Below, piece by piece: positions 53,956-64,000 of a DNA stretch of 64,000 bases. Position numbers and translations under genes: made by a program. Under the pieces are notes generated by a model that was not told where the DNA came from, ran no database searches, and worked only from the letters and a program-made list of their open reading frames with translations. The DNA comes from Prorocentrum cordatum (lineage: Eukaryota; Sar; Dinophyceae; Prorocentrales; Prorocentraceae): the NCBI GenBank assembly GCA_963575745.1, contig CAUYUJ010022392.1, positions 904,176-968,175 of the forward strand, read 5' to 3'. How positions within the stretch are numbered: the first letter of the stretch is position 1; each line of letters begins with the position of its first letter.

Positions 53956-54239
53956 CGACTGCTGATCGCGAACCAGGTTCCCCCTGCCAGCGACTTAAGA
54001 AACCTTCCCCGGGGCGGGCGGGCACGTCGGCCGTCGGGCGATGGGGGGGAAGGAGGAGGTGGATGGAGGTCAAGGGTTAAATGAGCGCCGAGTCGGAATC
54101 AGAGGAACGAGGAGGAAGATGAATATGGGAGAACGGGGGATTCTGGGGTGGCGGTCTGGGGGGCCGACGCGCGGCGCGATTGACTTCCGAGGTGCGCGTT
54201 GCAGCGCGGGTGGGGGTGAGAAGGAGGGCCTGGTAGATC

Positions 54240-54395
54240 GAAAGAGAGCGGGAAAGAGGGAGGGAGGGAGGGAGGGTCGGAGAGAGAGAGAGAGAGAGAG
54301 AGAAAAAAAAAAAACGAGAGAAAGAGAGAGAGAGAGAGAAAGAGAGAGAAAGAGAAAGAGAGAACCAGAGACAGAGAGAGAGAGAGAGTGTGTGA
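54240..54395. repeat. (GA)n/(GGGA)n polypurine tract
   Basis: Includes a run of A at about 54,304-54,314. Confidence 0.9.
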
Positions 54396-54583
54396 GGGAC
54401 AAGGGACAAGGGACAACCAAGGTCTAGCATCCGAGGACGGAAACTAGCCGAACAGACGTGGATGAGGCCGAGCCTCGGGGAGGCGGCGCAAGCAAGTCCC
54501 GCACCTCCCTTACAAGCGCGCACGGGCGCGCCGAGCCGCACCCAACACCCAGTCCAGCGCAGTACCGACGCTAGGCGACGGCC

Positions 54584-55935
54584 CTACGCTGGAGCGGGCG
54601 GTGGGCGCGGCTCACGTCCAGCCAGCACCTCGTCCCTGAACCAGTCATGGCCCGAGGACGCAGCGCCAGAGCACGGGGCGAGAAGCTTCCGCCAGCTCAG
54701 CGCTTCGATCAGACAGTGCGCCGCACAGCGGCGGCAAATCAAGTAGCGGCCAGACGCCTGCACGACATGGCCCTCATAAACGAAGGTGTCTGGGGGCTCC
54801 ATCGGGGCCTCAGCGGAGGCCTCGAGCCCCAGCGCCCTGAGGGTATCCTGGACGGCGGCACATCGCGCCCTGGGAAGGACGCCTCCACGCCGCCAGGCGC
54901 GCACGGCTGAGAGAAACAGGTGGAGGGGAGACGGGGCGCATCTCGCGCCAGGCTGCTCGAGTTTCTTCCTGCTCAAGGCCGTCCGCGCCGAGCAGTGACA
55001 CCACGTGCACCTCACCGCCTCAGAAACCCCCTTCCACCAGCTCCAAATCGTGAGAAAGCAAAGCGAGTTTGGGGATGCCGTCCCCTCTCACCCGCGCGGG
55101 TGTGGGCATGTCTGGGGCTGCGGCAGCAGCTTGCTGCGCCGACCGCGAAAGGAAATCCAATGTCTTATAGCAATCCTTGATCTTCTCGCGCAGCAGCGAG
55201 GTGACCAGCTCAGGCAGCTTGTGTTCACTCGCCCCTAGCCGCGCAAAGAAGTCGGCCCAGGCGTTCCCAATGCAATCGACGACACTACGTCCAACGGCAT
55301 CCCAGGAGAACGCCTGGCCCTCAAGGACCGTAAACAAATCCTGGTGGGCAGGGGTCCAGCGGAATACAGGCCGCTCAGACCTGCCCCGATACAAATCAAA
55401 AACTTGCCTCCAGACAGAGGCATGAGTGCCTCTGCCAGCGGCCAATCCAGGGTCCCAAGAGCTCCCCTCCTTGACCGCCGACAGATGATCCGAAACAACT
55501 TCAAGGCCCCACGGCCCAACCTTCAAAGCATGGAGGATAGCCTGGCGTTCGGCCCTCGGGACCGTCTGCACAGGCCCCGCAAGGGCCCCAAACTCGGCCT
55601 TCACAAGCCATCCCCCAGGGGAAAGGGCCACGACCGACCAGCCACATCGAGTGGCCTCTGGGGTTCCCGACGCCAGGCCACTCCCGTCGGTGTACACACG
55701 AAAGCCCCAAGGTGCAGACACAGCACCCCAGGAAAAGACTTTCGTCTGAGCAGCGACTGCAGGGATCTCGACAGGGAGAGAAGGCAAACCATAAACCAAC
55801 TCAGGAGTGACGAAGTCGGGAGGGATCCCATACGCTTGCTCTTTCAGCCAGTTCCTATGCTCAAAGCACGAGTCTGGCATGGCAGGGCTAGCATCTGGGT
55901 CGTCACTCGCCGCCCAGAGCCCTTCGCGAGAGAGA
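54584..55935 (-). pseudogene. LINE-like retroelement copy 3: RNase H and C-terminal zinc modules
   Basis: The longest uninterrupted RNase H here: RVYTDGSGLASGTPEATRCG, VPRAERQAILHAL, VVSDHLSAV, RWTPAHQDLF and CIGNAWADFFARL, so all four catalytic acids are present. C-terminal Cys modules follow: CTWCHCSART with a later Cys, and YLICRRCAAHCLIEAL with a later Cys, matching copy 2. A one-base slip at a run of five C (55,027-55,031, plus strand) separates RNase H from the Cys modules. The RT and zinc motif are missing because the frame begins at a (GA)n tract (55,930-55,972). This copy is the uninterrupted reference used to define the insertion of composite copy A. Confidence 0.8.
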
Positions 55936-56009
55936 GAGAGTGTGAGAGAGAGAGAGAGAGAAAGAGAGAGAACAAGGCGCGGGAGCAGCGCGGTAGGGGG
56001 GAGGAGCGT

Positions 56010-56283
56010 GTTTCTTTATGTTCGGCGATGACGGGCGTCATGGGGGGGGGGGAGGGCAGGGGGGGTATGACGTGACGCCCCCCCCCCCGCCGCGTGGTTC
56101 CGGCACCACAGCCGCGCCCGCGCGCACGACGCGACGAGCGACGAGCGACGAGCGACGAGCGACGACGACGACGCGAGCAGTGCCCTCCCCAGTGCCCGGA
56201 GCGCACTGGGGGGGGAGCGTTACGTCATGGGGGGGGGGGAGCGGGGGCCATGACGCCCGTCATGCCCCAAGCAATAAAGAAAC
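56010..56283. mobile_element. Small inverted-repeat (MITE-like) element
   Basis: The left end (GTTTCTTTATG, then ATGACGGGCGTCATGG, 56,010-56,042) is repeated inverted at the right end (CCATGACGCCCGTCAT, then AATAAAGAAAC, 56,248-56,283). Each end is itself a near-palindrome (ATGACG-GG-CGTCAT). Inside are a (GACGAGC)n stretch and a 9-bp stem CCCCAGTGC/GCACTGGGG. No clear target duplication and no gene. Mobility is inferred only from structure. Confidence 0.55.
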
Positions 56284-56559
56284 GGGCTCGGGGGGAGAGG
56301 GAGGGAGCGGGAGAGGGAGGAAAGGGCGAGAGGCCAGAACGCCCCCCCTAACCGTGCGCGGCGCCGCCTGGGGGGGGGAGACAAAAAAAAACGGCCAGAC
56401 TCCCTCCCTGGCATTTTTTTTGTTTTGCTCCCCCCCCAAGAAGCGCTCCTCGTCGTCTGGTCCGTTCGTCCTTTCGTTCGTCGACGGCGGCGCGCTTGCG
56501 GTGGCCCTGACGGCATCTGTTTCAGACTGGTGGCTCCTGTGGAAGAACCCCGGTACGAT

Positions 56560-57175
56560 GCCCTGTCTATTTCTGGGGTGCTCCGGTGATGGGCGAGGTC
56601 ATGCTTGGAACTGTTTGTCAACGAATGCTCCTGCTTGGCATTGGTTGGTGGCGCTTGGCATTGCATGCTTGTGTTTGGCTTTGAATTGTCGTGCTCGGTT
56701 TTGCTTCGCCTTGGTTACTCATGATTGGCATTGCTCAGCATTGCGCGGTTGTGCGTGGCACTGAATAGTCAAAATTAGCATTGCGTGGCACTGCTTGGTC
56801 GTGTGCGGCATTGGGCAATCGTGCTTGGCATTGCGTGGCATTGGTTGGTTATGCTTGGCGTTGCTTGGCCGCGCATGGCATTGGATGGTTTTGCTTGACA
56901 TTGCTTGGCTTTGATTGGTCATGTTTCGCGGTGTTTGGCAATGAGTGGTCCTGCTCTTGCCAATGCCTGGCATTGGTGGGTAACGCTTGGCATTGGATGG
57001 TCGTGCTTGGCATTGGTTGGTCGTGCTTGGCGTTGCTTGGGATTGTGTGGTCATGCTTGGCACTGCTTGGCATTAGTCCGAAGTGATGTGTATTGGTCGG
57101 CCGTGTTTGGCATTGCTTTGCATTGGTTGGTCGTGTTTGCCGGTGCTTGTCAATGAGTGGTCCTGCTCTTGCCAT
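56560..57175. repeat. Degenerate ~21-bp repeat (GTGCTTGGCATTGGTTGGTC)
   Basis: TTGGCATTG recurs throughout, alternating with TGGTCGTGC. Confidence 0.85.
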
Positions 57176-57179
57176 TAGT

Positions 57180-58120
57180 ACTGAACATTTACCAAACACA
57201 TGTACCAAATAATCCTTGGTAAGGAATTTGTACGGAAGAATCGCTGGTAAGGACTAGTTACTCTGGAATCCTTAGGAATTTTAAGTCAGGAATTCTCACT
57301 AAGGAATCCTTACTTAAGATTCGCGACTAAAGAGTATGTAGTAAGGAAGATGTACTCCGAAATCTTAATTTAGAATCTGTACTAATGACTATGGATCAAG
57401 GAATCATTGCTACGGAAGATGGACTAAGGAATCTTTGCTAAGGAATATGTAATATGGAATATGATTTCAGGAATCTGTCTTAAGGTATCCTTACTAAGGA
57501 ACCTTTACTCAATAATCCTTACTCAGGCATCCTTAATACGGAATCTTCACCGAAGAACCCATGCGATGGAATCCTCAATAATGAGTCCGTAGTAAGGAAT
57601 AGGTATGATAGAATCCTTCCCCAAGGATCGATGTCAAAGGATCATATGTGTGAATCCTTTTTAAAGGAGTTCTCCATACGGAATATGCATTAATGAATCC
57701 GTACTAAGGAATCCTGTCTAAGGAATCCATCCTTGCTTAGGAATGGTCATTAAGGAATCCGTCGTAAGGAATCTGTAGTAAGGGATATGTACGAAAGGAA
57801 CCTATTATAAAGGAACATGTATGAAGGAATCCTACATCAAGAGCCCCTACGAAGAAATCCGTAGTGAGGAGTTCGTACGAAGGAAAGCTTAATGAGGAAT
57901 CATCAGTGAGGAATCATTTTAACAAATGAATCTGAACGAATGAACCCTGATTAAGGAATATTTAGCAAGGAACCTCGATGTAGGAATATTTACTAAGGAT
58001 TCTGTATAAAAAGAAAATGTACTGAGGAATCTGTATTACGAGCACATTCTTAAGGAATGTTTACTCCGGAATCCTTGCTAGGGAATCCCGACTAAGGAAT
58101 CTGTATTAAGGAGTCCTTGG
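57180..58120. repeat. A+T-rich degenerate repeat (AAGGAATCCTTACT)
   Basis: About 940 bp in which AAGGAATC or GGAATC recurs every 10-16 bp with variable spacers (TTACTA, CGTAGT, TGTACT). The composition differs sharply from the G+C-rich flanks. Confidence 0.85.
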
Positions 58121-58620
58121 AGACGGCGGAAGCCGCACGCAGGCCCTGCCGACCCTGAAGGAGACGGCAGACGCCGCGCGCAGGCCTTGCCGACCTCCAC
58201 AATCCCAACGAGCTCCAAACGCTGTCAAGATGCTGCCAAAAATGTGCTCGGCGCCAGGGCGAACAAAAACATGTTTGAAAACAATATGCGCGGCGCGGAT
58301 GCGAGAATGTAATTTGCTGCCGAAGCACGTGCCCCAGACCGCCACCCCAGAATACCCCGCCCTCGAGAACGGAGGTGAGGGGGCCGAGAGGGGAGGTGGG
58401 GAAAGGGGGCTCCTCCTGGGGCCCATGGGGCCGCAATTTGCAAAATATATTGGTTTCGGCCTCCAGGGGTGGTGACCCCGACGTCCCTGATGGTCATTGC
58501 GTCCGTCCACCCCTCCTCGCCCTCACGGCCGACCCTCCCTATCCTTCCTCGGGGAGAGGGATCTGGGGGGCAGTCCTGAAGGGGGGGGGCAGGAAGCTTA
58601 ACTTTTCTGCCAGGTGCCCC
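58121..58620. other. No gene recognised
   Basis: Contains a short duplicated phrase (GACGGCAGACGCCGCGCGCA and a variant about 45 bp upstream) and G-runs. Confidence 0.4.
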
Positions 58621-58747
58621 GCATCGTGCTGTTGACCCCCCAGATCCCAGTAGACGCGCAGATCTGGATCAAGGTCCAGTGCAACTCCATGGTCGCGGTG
58701 GGATCTTCCACGTCCTTCGTCGAGAGGCTTGAGATTACACTACACCA

Positions 58748-60700
58748 GTGATTGCAGCGCACTGGGTGAAGTTCCTCAAGGATGAGCGAGATGCTGCTAA
58801 GAAACGGTCTGCCGATGAAGCGCAGCTGGACGTTGCAGATGCGGGCTGCTCCGGGAACAAGGATGACGATGGCAACGGCAGCCGCTTCAAGGGCTTCGAG
58901 GCGAAGTACAACAAATCCATCAAGGAGGACTACAGGGAGATGTTCGACGGGCTTGAGGATTTCAAGCGGGCAGCTTTGTTCAAGAAGAGGTGCGACGCTT
59001 TGCAGATATGGGACAGGCTAATGGACTGGTGGAGAGAGTTCGTGGTGTTCGAGGAGCGTCGCATGAATCCGAAGGTCATGTTCCTCGTGTTCGACAAGAT
59101 CGGGGACGTGTTGGCCAAGGGCAGCTACCACGGGGCCTTTGGCGATGCGATGTTCGAGGTTCTCAGGTACGCGGTGCCCACCGTCTTCGAGCCCCAGCCC
59201 AAGGATGACGATGACGATGGGGAGGCGGACGTCGCGCAAGAAATTGCTACTGACGTGGACTACGTGAACCACCCGGACCGCGACGTGCGCTGGATATTGC
59301 AGAAGACTTCTGATTGTAAGCGCCTGGTGCAGCTGACCACTCCGATGGCCGACTCTTCCATCTTCAAAGATGCGCTGACGACGGTGGCAAACCCGAAGGC
59401 AAAAGGCAAGGCTAAGCCGAAGGGGTCTGCTAAGGCCGCCGCCGCACCAGATGCCGTGGTACATTGCACGCAGGCGGAATTAACAGTCCGCTCGACCATG
59501 TTCCTGGATGACGTGGTGAACGCTGTTGTCCACCCAGTGCGGAAGTTGGACCGTTCAGATTGGAATACTTGTGAACTCCGCCAGATGGTGAGGTTCGGAG
59601 TTCGCCTGGGGATTAAGCTCCAGTCGGAGAAGGGGAAGGTTATGTTCCAGTTCGGCGACAGAGACTCTGAGGATGAACACTTCGCACTGTGGAAGATGTT
59701 GTGCCCTCGCATCATGGATTGCATTTACGACGTGCACGGCGAGCCGTTGGAGAAGCCCAATCCCGAGGGTGATGAAAAAGATGATGTGGCGTCTACACAT
59801 ACAAGTGATGATGATATGGCTTCATGTTTGGCTTCGCTCAACATGGCAATCGGCAGCGACGGCAAGAGTCTGACGAGGACTAAGAAGCTGGTCGCCGACT
59901 TCCTCACCGACAACCCTCCCTTGCAGAGTCTGACGTACCTCGAGCAGACGCACGTTGTCGTGACCAGGATCAGCTCGACTCTCTTGCGCTCGAAGGGCAG
60001 GGTGTACCCAGGAGACGACCTTCAGGCCACATGTCGAACTAGTGTCTCGGATGCTTTCAAAGTTCTGGATATGCATACGCCGTCGTGCTTGTATCGGATT
60101 TCTGGTTGCATTTTGACGCTGCTCGATCATATAAGTGATAACAGGGACTGGGCGTCATCAAACATGGCACCTCTAAGCTTAAACATCTTTCGAAAGTGCT
60201 GGGTCCTGGGGTGCTTTCGTTTCTGACCCCCTGGTCGGTTGTCCGTGTTTTGGGGTCGGCCGTCGTGTTTGATTTCGCCCTCTGAGGACAAGAACGCATG
60301 GGTCGATGAGAAGCGCAAGGTTGACAAGGAGAGTACCGTGCTGACCATCCGGCTCCAGTCGGTCGACGCCTCCTTGGCCCAATGGGTGGCTGAGCTCTGG
60401 GCTGACCAATCCGATGTCGTAGCTACCAACCGCACGAGGTTCCTCTACATTCAGAAGGCATTGAAGCTGATTGCAGAGAGCGCGCAGTTCGGCAGCGAAC
60501 CCATCAAGCAGTACATCCTCAATGGGATCGAGTTCGGGGCTGCCGTGGAGGCCGACATTTTCGGGTACGATAGCGTAGAGAACGAGAACCACTCCAGCGA
60601 GACATTGTGGATCAGGGTGTTCGAGATTGCCGAAATCTTGAAGGGCCGAGTGGTGAAGAAGCCCGTCGTTGCAATGTTGCGGACAGCGGTGGCGTTTTAA
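58748..60700 (+). CDS. Large coding-like exon of an unknown protein, one in-frame TGA
   Basis: One frame of about 650 codons interrupted only by TGA at 60,224-60,226. Up to the stop it reads as a globular protein: HWVKFLKDERDAAKKR, YREMFDGLEDFKRAALFKKR, WWREFVVFEERRMNPKVMFL, then an acidic DDDDDGEAD, a Lys/Ala linker (NPKAKGKAKPKGSAKAAAAP), FLDDVVNAVVHPVRKLDRSD and YLEQTHVVVTRISSTLL. After the stop: DEKRKVDKESTVLTIRLQSV and LKLIAESAQFGSEPIKQYIL. No ATG lies near the 5' end, and an upstream piece (IPVDAQIWIKVQCNSMVAVG, 58,650-58,740) is in another frame, so this is an internal exon or broken gene. The TGA may lie within an unrecognised intron of length divisible by three. No domain was recognised. 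Confidence 0.5.
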
Positions 60701-60714
60701 TCCCAAGGGGGAGG

Positions 60715-60779
60715 AGCGAAGGAGGAGTAGAAGGAGGGGGAGGAGCCCGGGGAGGAGAAGATGATGATGATGATGATGC

Positions 60780-60847
<68 letters not shown>

Positions 60848-60960
60848 ATGATCATGATGACGATGATGATGATGAGAGAGAGAGAGGAGGGAGCAGGAAT
60901 ATTGGAAAGGACACGAGAAAGAGGAGGAGAGGGGGACGACAAGGACGATTGGAGGTCGAG
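60715..60960 (+). repeat. Purine-rich (GAT)n stretch, probable intron
   Basis: GGA-rich sequence, then (GAT)n at 60,758-60,870, then GA-rich sequence. It separates coding-like sequence ending at about 60,700 from that resuming at about 60,960. Confidence 0.6.
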
Positions 60961-60961
60961 A

Positions 60962-61275
60962 GGCAGTGATTTTGACACCGCCCGAAGGAGCCGCGAAGCG
61001 CAGGTCAAGTCCAAGATCGAGGGCATGAAGAAGACCGACATCGTGCAGGCACTGCAGATTTGAGTTCCCTGGTGCAGTGCCCGAGGGCGTTGATACCTTG
61101 GTCATGTCAATGGTGATGCAGTTATTGCTGCAGGAGCGGCTCAGACGGATGGATGCCCAAGAGCTTGCGGCGCTGCAAACATGGAAGAGCTTACTCTGCT
61201 TGGGTTTCGAGGAAGGCGCCGACGCGCTTCGGAAGAAAGCCTCTGCCGTGGCCCTGACACCTGACCGCTCCAGAT
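60962..61275 (+). CDS. Short coding-like exons of the same locus
   Basis: EAQVKSKIEGMKKTDIVQAL (to about 61,060), then, in another frame, VMSMVMQLLLQERLRRMDAQ and LLCLGFEEGADALRKKASAV up to CCGCTCCAG at 61,264-61,272, which would serve as an acceptor for the next exon. The frame change implies an intron or an error near 61,065. Confidence 0.35.
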
Positions 61276-62445
61276 GCTGAGTCCAGCCCCGGCAGTGACA
61301 ATGCTGGCGCCGAGACGGCCGAGACGCTGTCCGCGCAGCCTCAGAGCACAGTGGTTGTGGCCTTGGAACAGTGCACTCAGGTAGAGATCAACGGCAAGGA
61401 ATACTTCATCCTCTTCAAGGGTATGGGGGCTTGTGACATGTCGCGCCGCCTGTGGAAGTGCGACGAGGCGAGCCGCTACCTGACGCATGCTATCATGGAG
61501 GAGTGGCTATTCGGTTGCGGGCCTGCCATTGCCAAACCAGTGGGCGGCTCCAATGGCGGCGACGACGATGCCACCGCGGTGCCGCCGACGCCGAAGAAGC
61601 CCAAGACGAGGGTCACAGGGAAGACCAAGCCTGCGGCGATTGCAGCGAGGGATGAGGACGCGATGGCGGAGACCGCGGCTGAGAAGGTGGAGGTGGTCGT
61701 CGAGGACGAGAACGACGAGAACGACGAGAAGGAGCAGCCCGCGAAGCCGATCTGTCTCCTCGACGTGGGCCTTGACTTTCTGGTGCGCCCGTCATCCCAG
61801 ATGTCAGCTGGCAGGCCCGGCGGCGGAGTGAAGCTCTACTTCTACAGGACGCGTGATGCATGCGGGTCCATGGAGGAGAAGCTCAAGCTTGATTCCGCAG
61901 GCAGGGTGGTGATATACCCTGGCGCCTTCGTTGGAGATGGAGCGCGCGTCGCAGCAGGCCGCGTGCACATTGAGCAGCAGGAGCTCAACATCTTCATCGT
62001 GCCGAACATGAACTTCAAGGACCCCCGCGGCACCATCAGCGTCCCCGCCTGGAGCGTGCCAGTCGTGGCGGGCAAGGCGCATAGGGAGGGCGACATGACC
62101 ATGAAGGTGGGCACTTACACGCAGGTGATCAAAGACGTGCCTGGGGTGGACGGCGGCGCCGTAATGCTGGACCGCAGCTTCTTGACGATCAGGCCGAGGG
62201 CGGAGCTCTTGGCGATTCAGCAGCGGAAGAGCGCAGGGCTCCTGGCGGCGGCTGCGGGCACCGGCGGGGAGCAGGCGAAGGACTTCGCCCCGCTCGAGCT
62301 GGAGCCCCTGACTAGGCCGAAATTCCAGTGGGGGTTCAAGGCCGCGGTCCAGGAGGACGAGAAGGCCCGCAAGGCGCTTGACAAGGTGGGCCAACCAATG
62401 TCAAACGCAACGGCAGATAGTATCGTGGAAGGACGAGGGGAGTGA
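61273..62445 (+). CDS. Large coding-like terminal exon, unknown protein
   Basis: From the putative acceptor CCGCTCCAG the frame is open for about 390 codons to TGA at 62,443. Visible parts: a Ser/Ala-rich start, VNGKEYF-like sequence (EINGKEYFILFKGMG), RRLWKCDEASRYLTHAIMEE, a charged low-complexity linker rich in Lys, Ala, Glu and Asp (about 61,600-61,745), then a compact region with DVGLDFLVRPSSQMSAG, QELNIFIVPNMNFKDPRGTI and VMLDRSFLTIRPRAELLAIQ. The minus strand is also open in part, but the residue pattern favours plus. Family unknown; nuclear or cytosolic by lack of signal or membrane segments. Confidence 0.5.
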   Translation, partial: DAESSPGSDNAGAETAETLSAQPQSTVVVALEQCTQVEINGKEYFILFKGMGACDMSRRLWKCDEASRYLTHAIMEEWLFGCGPAIAKPVGGSNGGDDDATAVPPTPKKPKTRVTGKTKPAAIAARDEDAMAETAAEKVEVVVEDENDENDEKEQPAKPICLLDVGLDFLVRPSSQMSAGRPGGGVKLYFYRTRDACGSMEEKLKLDSAGRVVIYPGAFVGDGARVAAGRVHIEQQELNIFIVPNMNFKDPRGTISVPAWSVPVVAGKAHREGDMTMKVGTYTQVIKDVPGVDGGAVMLDRSFLTIRPRAELLAIQQRKSAGLLAAAAGTGGEQAKDFAPLELEPLTRPKFQWGFKAAVQEDEKARKALDKVGQPMSNATADSIVEGRGE

Positions 62446-62815
62446 GGGAGGGGGGGAGGAGAAGGAGGAGGGCGAGAGGAAGGATGAGGGATGAGTGGAA
62501 AGAGGAGGAGGAGGTGGAGGAGGGAGGGAGGGAGGAGACACCAGGATGGATAGAGAGAATGAAGAAGGGGTGGAAGCCCTCCGTCCATCCTCCTCCCCTC
62601 CATCCACTCTATGCCTCCAGCCCTCCGTCCATCCTCCTCCTTCATCCACTCGATGCCTCCGTCGTCCCTTCCCCTCCTCCTTCAGCCCTCCACCCCGCCA
62701 CGTCCTTTCCCCATCCTCCCTGTGTCTCTCCTGCATCTCTCCCCACTCTTCTTTCCTGCCTCCCGCCTCCCTCCCTCCCACCGCCCCCCTTCCCTTCACC
62801 TCCTCCTGGGGGAAC
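62446..62815. repeat. Purine tract followed by pyrimidine tract
   Basis: GGA-rich to about 62,570, then CT-rich to 62,812. Confidence 0.85.
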
Positions 62816-64000
62816 CGAAAAGCAGATGCCGATGCCGCAACTCCGCGGACCTTTCCAGGGGTGCGTTCTGATGAGATTTCCAAGCGAATCCAGCCGAAGC
62901 CACGAGGGACAAGTAGCGGCATCGGTATCTGTTCCTCTTCTGATCGATGATCCTCAGAACGTGTGTTAGCACCGACGTGTGTTTGTCCACCGAGGCACTT
63001 CAACACGATGCGGGCGATTCAATATCGGCGGAGCCGAACGGGGTAAGCACACGGTTGGGCTAACACTCGCCCTGAGGATCATCGGTCTGACCTCCGCACC
63101 TTCCCCCCCATAGGCCAGGAGGCACGTCCTCGCGTGAGGGCTGCGAGGGCGCATCCGGGGGGCCTGCCTCTGGGCCCCGAGGCGCGTCCGCGCGTGGGGG
63201 TGCGCGGGCGCCTCGGGCAGCGGCCGCCCGCCAGCGAGCCGAGCACGACTCGTGGCCGAGCGTCGGCCCGCTTGATGCAGATGAAGGAAATGAGCAGCGC
63301 AAGGGGACAGGGGATCAGAGTTGGACTGAAGGTGCGAGGGAAAGCAACGAAGGATGATCAGGAGCACGACTAGGATGACCAGGAAAAGGAGGATGAGGGC
63401 TCGGCTACGCATGCGTTGCATATCTAATGGCCTTCGGAACAACCCGCCACCGATCTTGGTTCGGGAGATCTCATGGGGGCCTGAGTTGTTTGTTGGGCCC
63501 TGCTGAACCTCTTGGAAGGCTCTTCGGGGCATGGGGGTGAGGGCCCTTGGGCCCTTGGGCCCTTGGGCTTTTGGAGGTTTCTCGGGTCCTCTTTATGCAC
63601 CTCGTTGTACTTCTGTGCTTCCAAAGCCGATTCGGGAGCTCGCGGCACCTGGTCTCGTGGCCTCTTTGGATAGCCGATGGGGTCCGTCGCGACTTGCCGC
63701 CGCGGTGACCTCGCGCTCGGGGCACCCCCGCGCCCAGATGCTTTTAGAGGCGCCCGTGGGGGTCTCGAGCGCTGCCCCCTCCCCCCACGCGTCTCGTTCT
63801 CGGTCAAAACGGACGATCGCCCGACTCCCAGTCGAAACGGAGCACCATGGGCGCACGCGGCCCAAACAGAAGCGGACACCCACCCCCGTGCTCACCCTTC
63901 GCCGTCCTTCTCCTCCTCGACCTCCTCTCCCTTCTCATCGTCCCCCTCCTCCTCCTCCGCCTTTTCTACTCCCATTACCCGTCGTGGTTCTCCTGCCCCT
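62816..64000. other. No gene recognised
   Basis: G+C-rich with short frames on both strands; a short GGGCCCTTG triplication at 63,545-63,570 and CT-rich sequence at the right edge. Confidence 0.4.

Noticed and set aside
60200-60250. Selenocysteine readthrough at the TGA
   Set aside because: No reason to favour it over an unrecognised intron; no SECIS-like element was identified.
30385-60700. Stop-codon reassignment
   Set aside because: Frames end at all three stop codons, and the isolated in-frame stops include TAG, TAA and TGA; decay or introns explain them more simply.

Overview
This window looks like nuclear DNA of a dinoflagellate. The grounds are indirect: a G+C-rich, gene-poor sequence packed with tandem repeats; LINE-type reverse transcriptase/RNase H fragments of the kind common in dinoflagellate genomes; a cytosine-5 DNA methyltransferase-like frame; and two short sequences resembling degenerate copies of the dinoflagellate spliced leader (49,407-49,425 and 43,187-43,207). 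Genus cannot be decided from sequence alone. There are no tRNA or rRNA genes, no operons and no CRISPR array that I can see. Most long open frames are translations of repeats whose unit is a multiple of 3 bp, or of purine/pyrimidine tracts, and are not annotated as genes.

Layout. 0-5.8 kb: a broken LINE-like element (minus strand) between two oppositely oriented 64-bp repeat arrays, then minisatellites. 5.8-9.3 kb: polypurine/polypyrimidine tracts and a dispersed 330-bp repeat (family Z). 9.35-13.5 kb: a second LINE-like copy (minus strand) split by a 1.54-kb composite element (copy A). 13.5-18.6 kb: G/T-rich repeats, a 101-bp satellite with higher-order structure, a 9-bp minisatellite and a ~350-bp tandem repeat. 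18.8-24.3 kb: Y/Z repeat units, composite copy B and a pentanucleotide satellite. 24.6-26.4 kb: composite copy C with a (CAT)n expansion. 28.5-34.5 kb: fragments of coding-like sequence on the plus strand, interrupted by composite copy D. 34.6-39.5 kb: a two-copy block of microsatellites and 9-bp minisatellites. 40-43 kb: mostly repeats, including a palindromic C/G minisatellite. 43.2-44.8 kb: coding-like minus-strand frame. 45-49.4 kb: minisatellites. 49.5-51.3 kb: DNA methyltransferase-like frame with three in-frame stops. 52.2 kb: composite copy E. 54.6-55.9 kb: third LINE-like copy (minus strand). 56-58.1 kb: a small inverted-repeat element and two degenerate repeats. 58.7-62.4 kb: the best candidate protein-coding locus (plus strand, unknown family). 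62.4-64 kb: low complexity, no recognised gene.

The main observation is the composite element, present five times. It has a conserved end beginning TTATCC or TTAGCC, 2-13 internal ~90-bp tandem monomers, a polypurine tract, and a conserved end finishing GGTTGGGAA. Copy A interrupts an RNase H reading frame, and removing exactly the inferred element restores the frame and its alignment to an uninterrupted relative at 55 kb. Copy B interrupts a known repeat monomer in the same clean way. No copy codes for a recognisable mobility protein, so it appears to be a non-autonomous mobile element. I know of no named family it matches, but I could not search.

Reading frames were judged by eye. Several frame breaks fall in mononucleotide runs, so assembly error and true decay cannot be told apart here.
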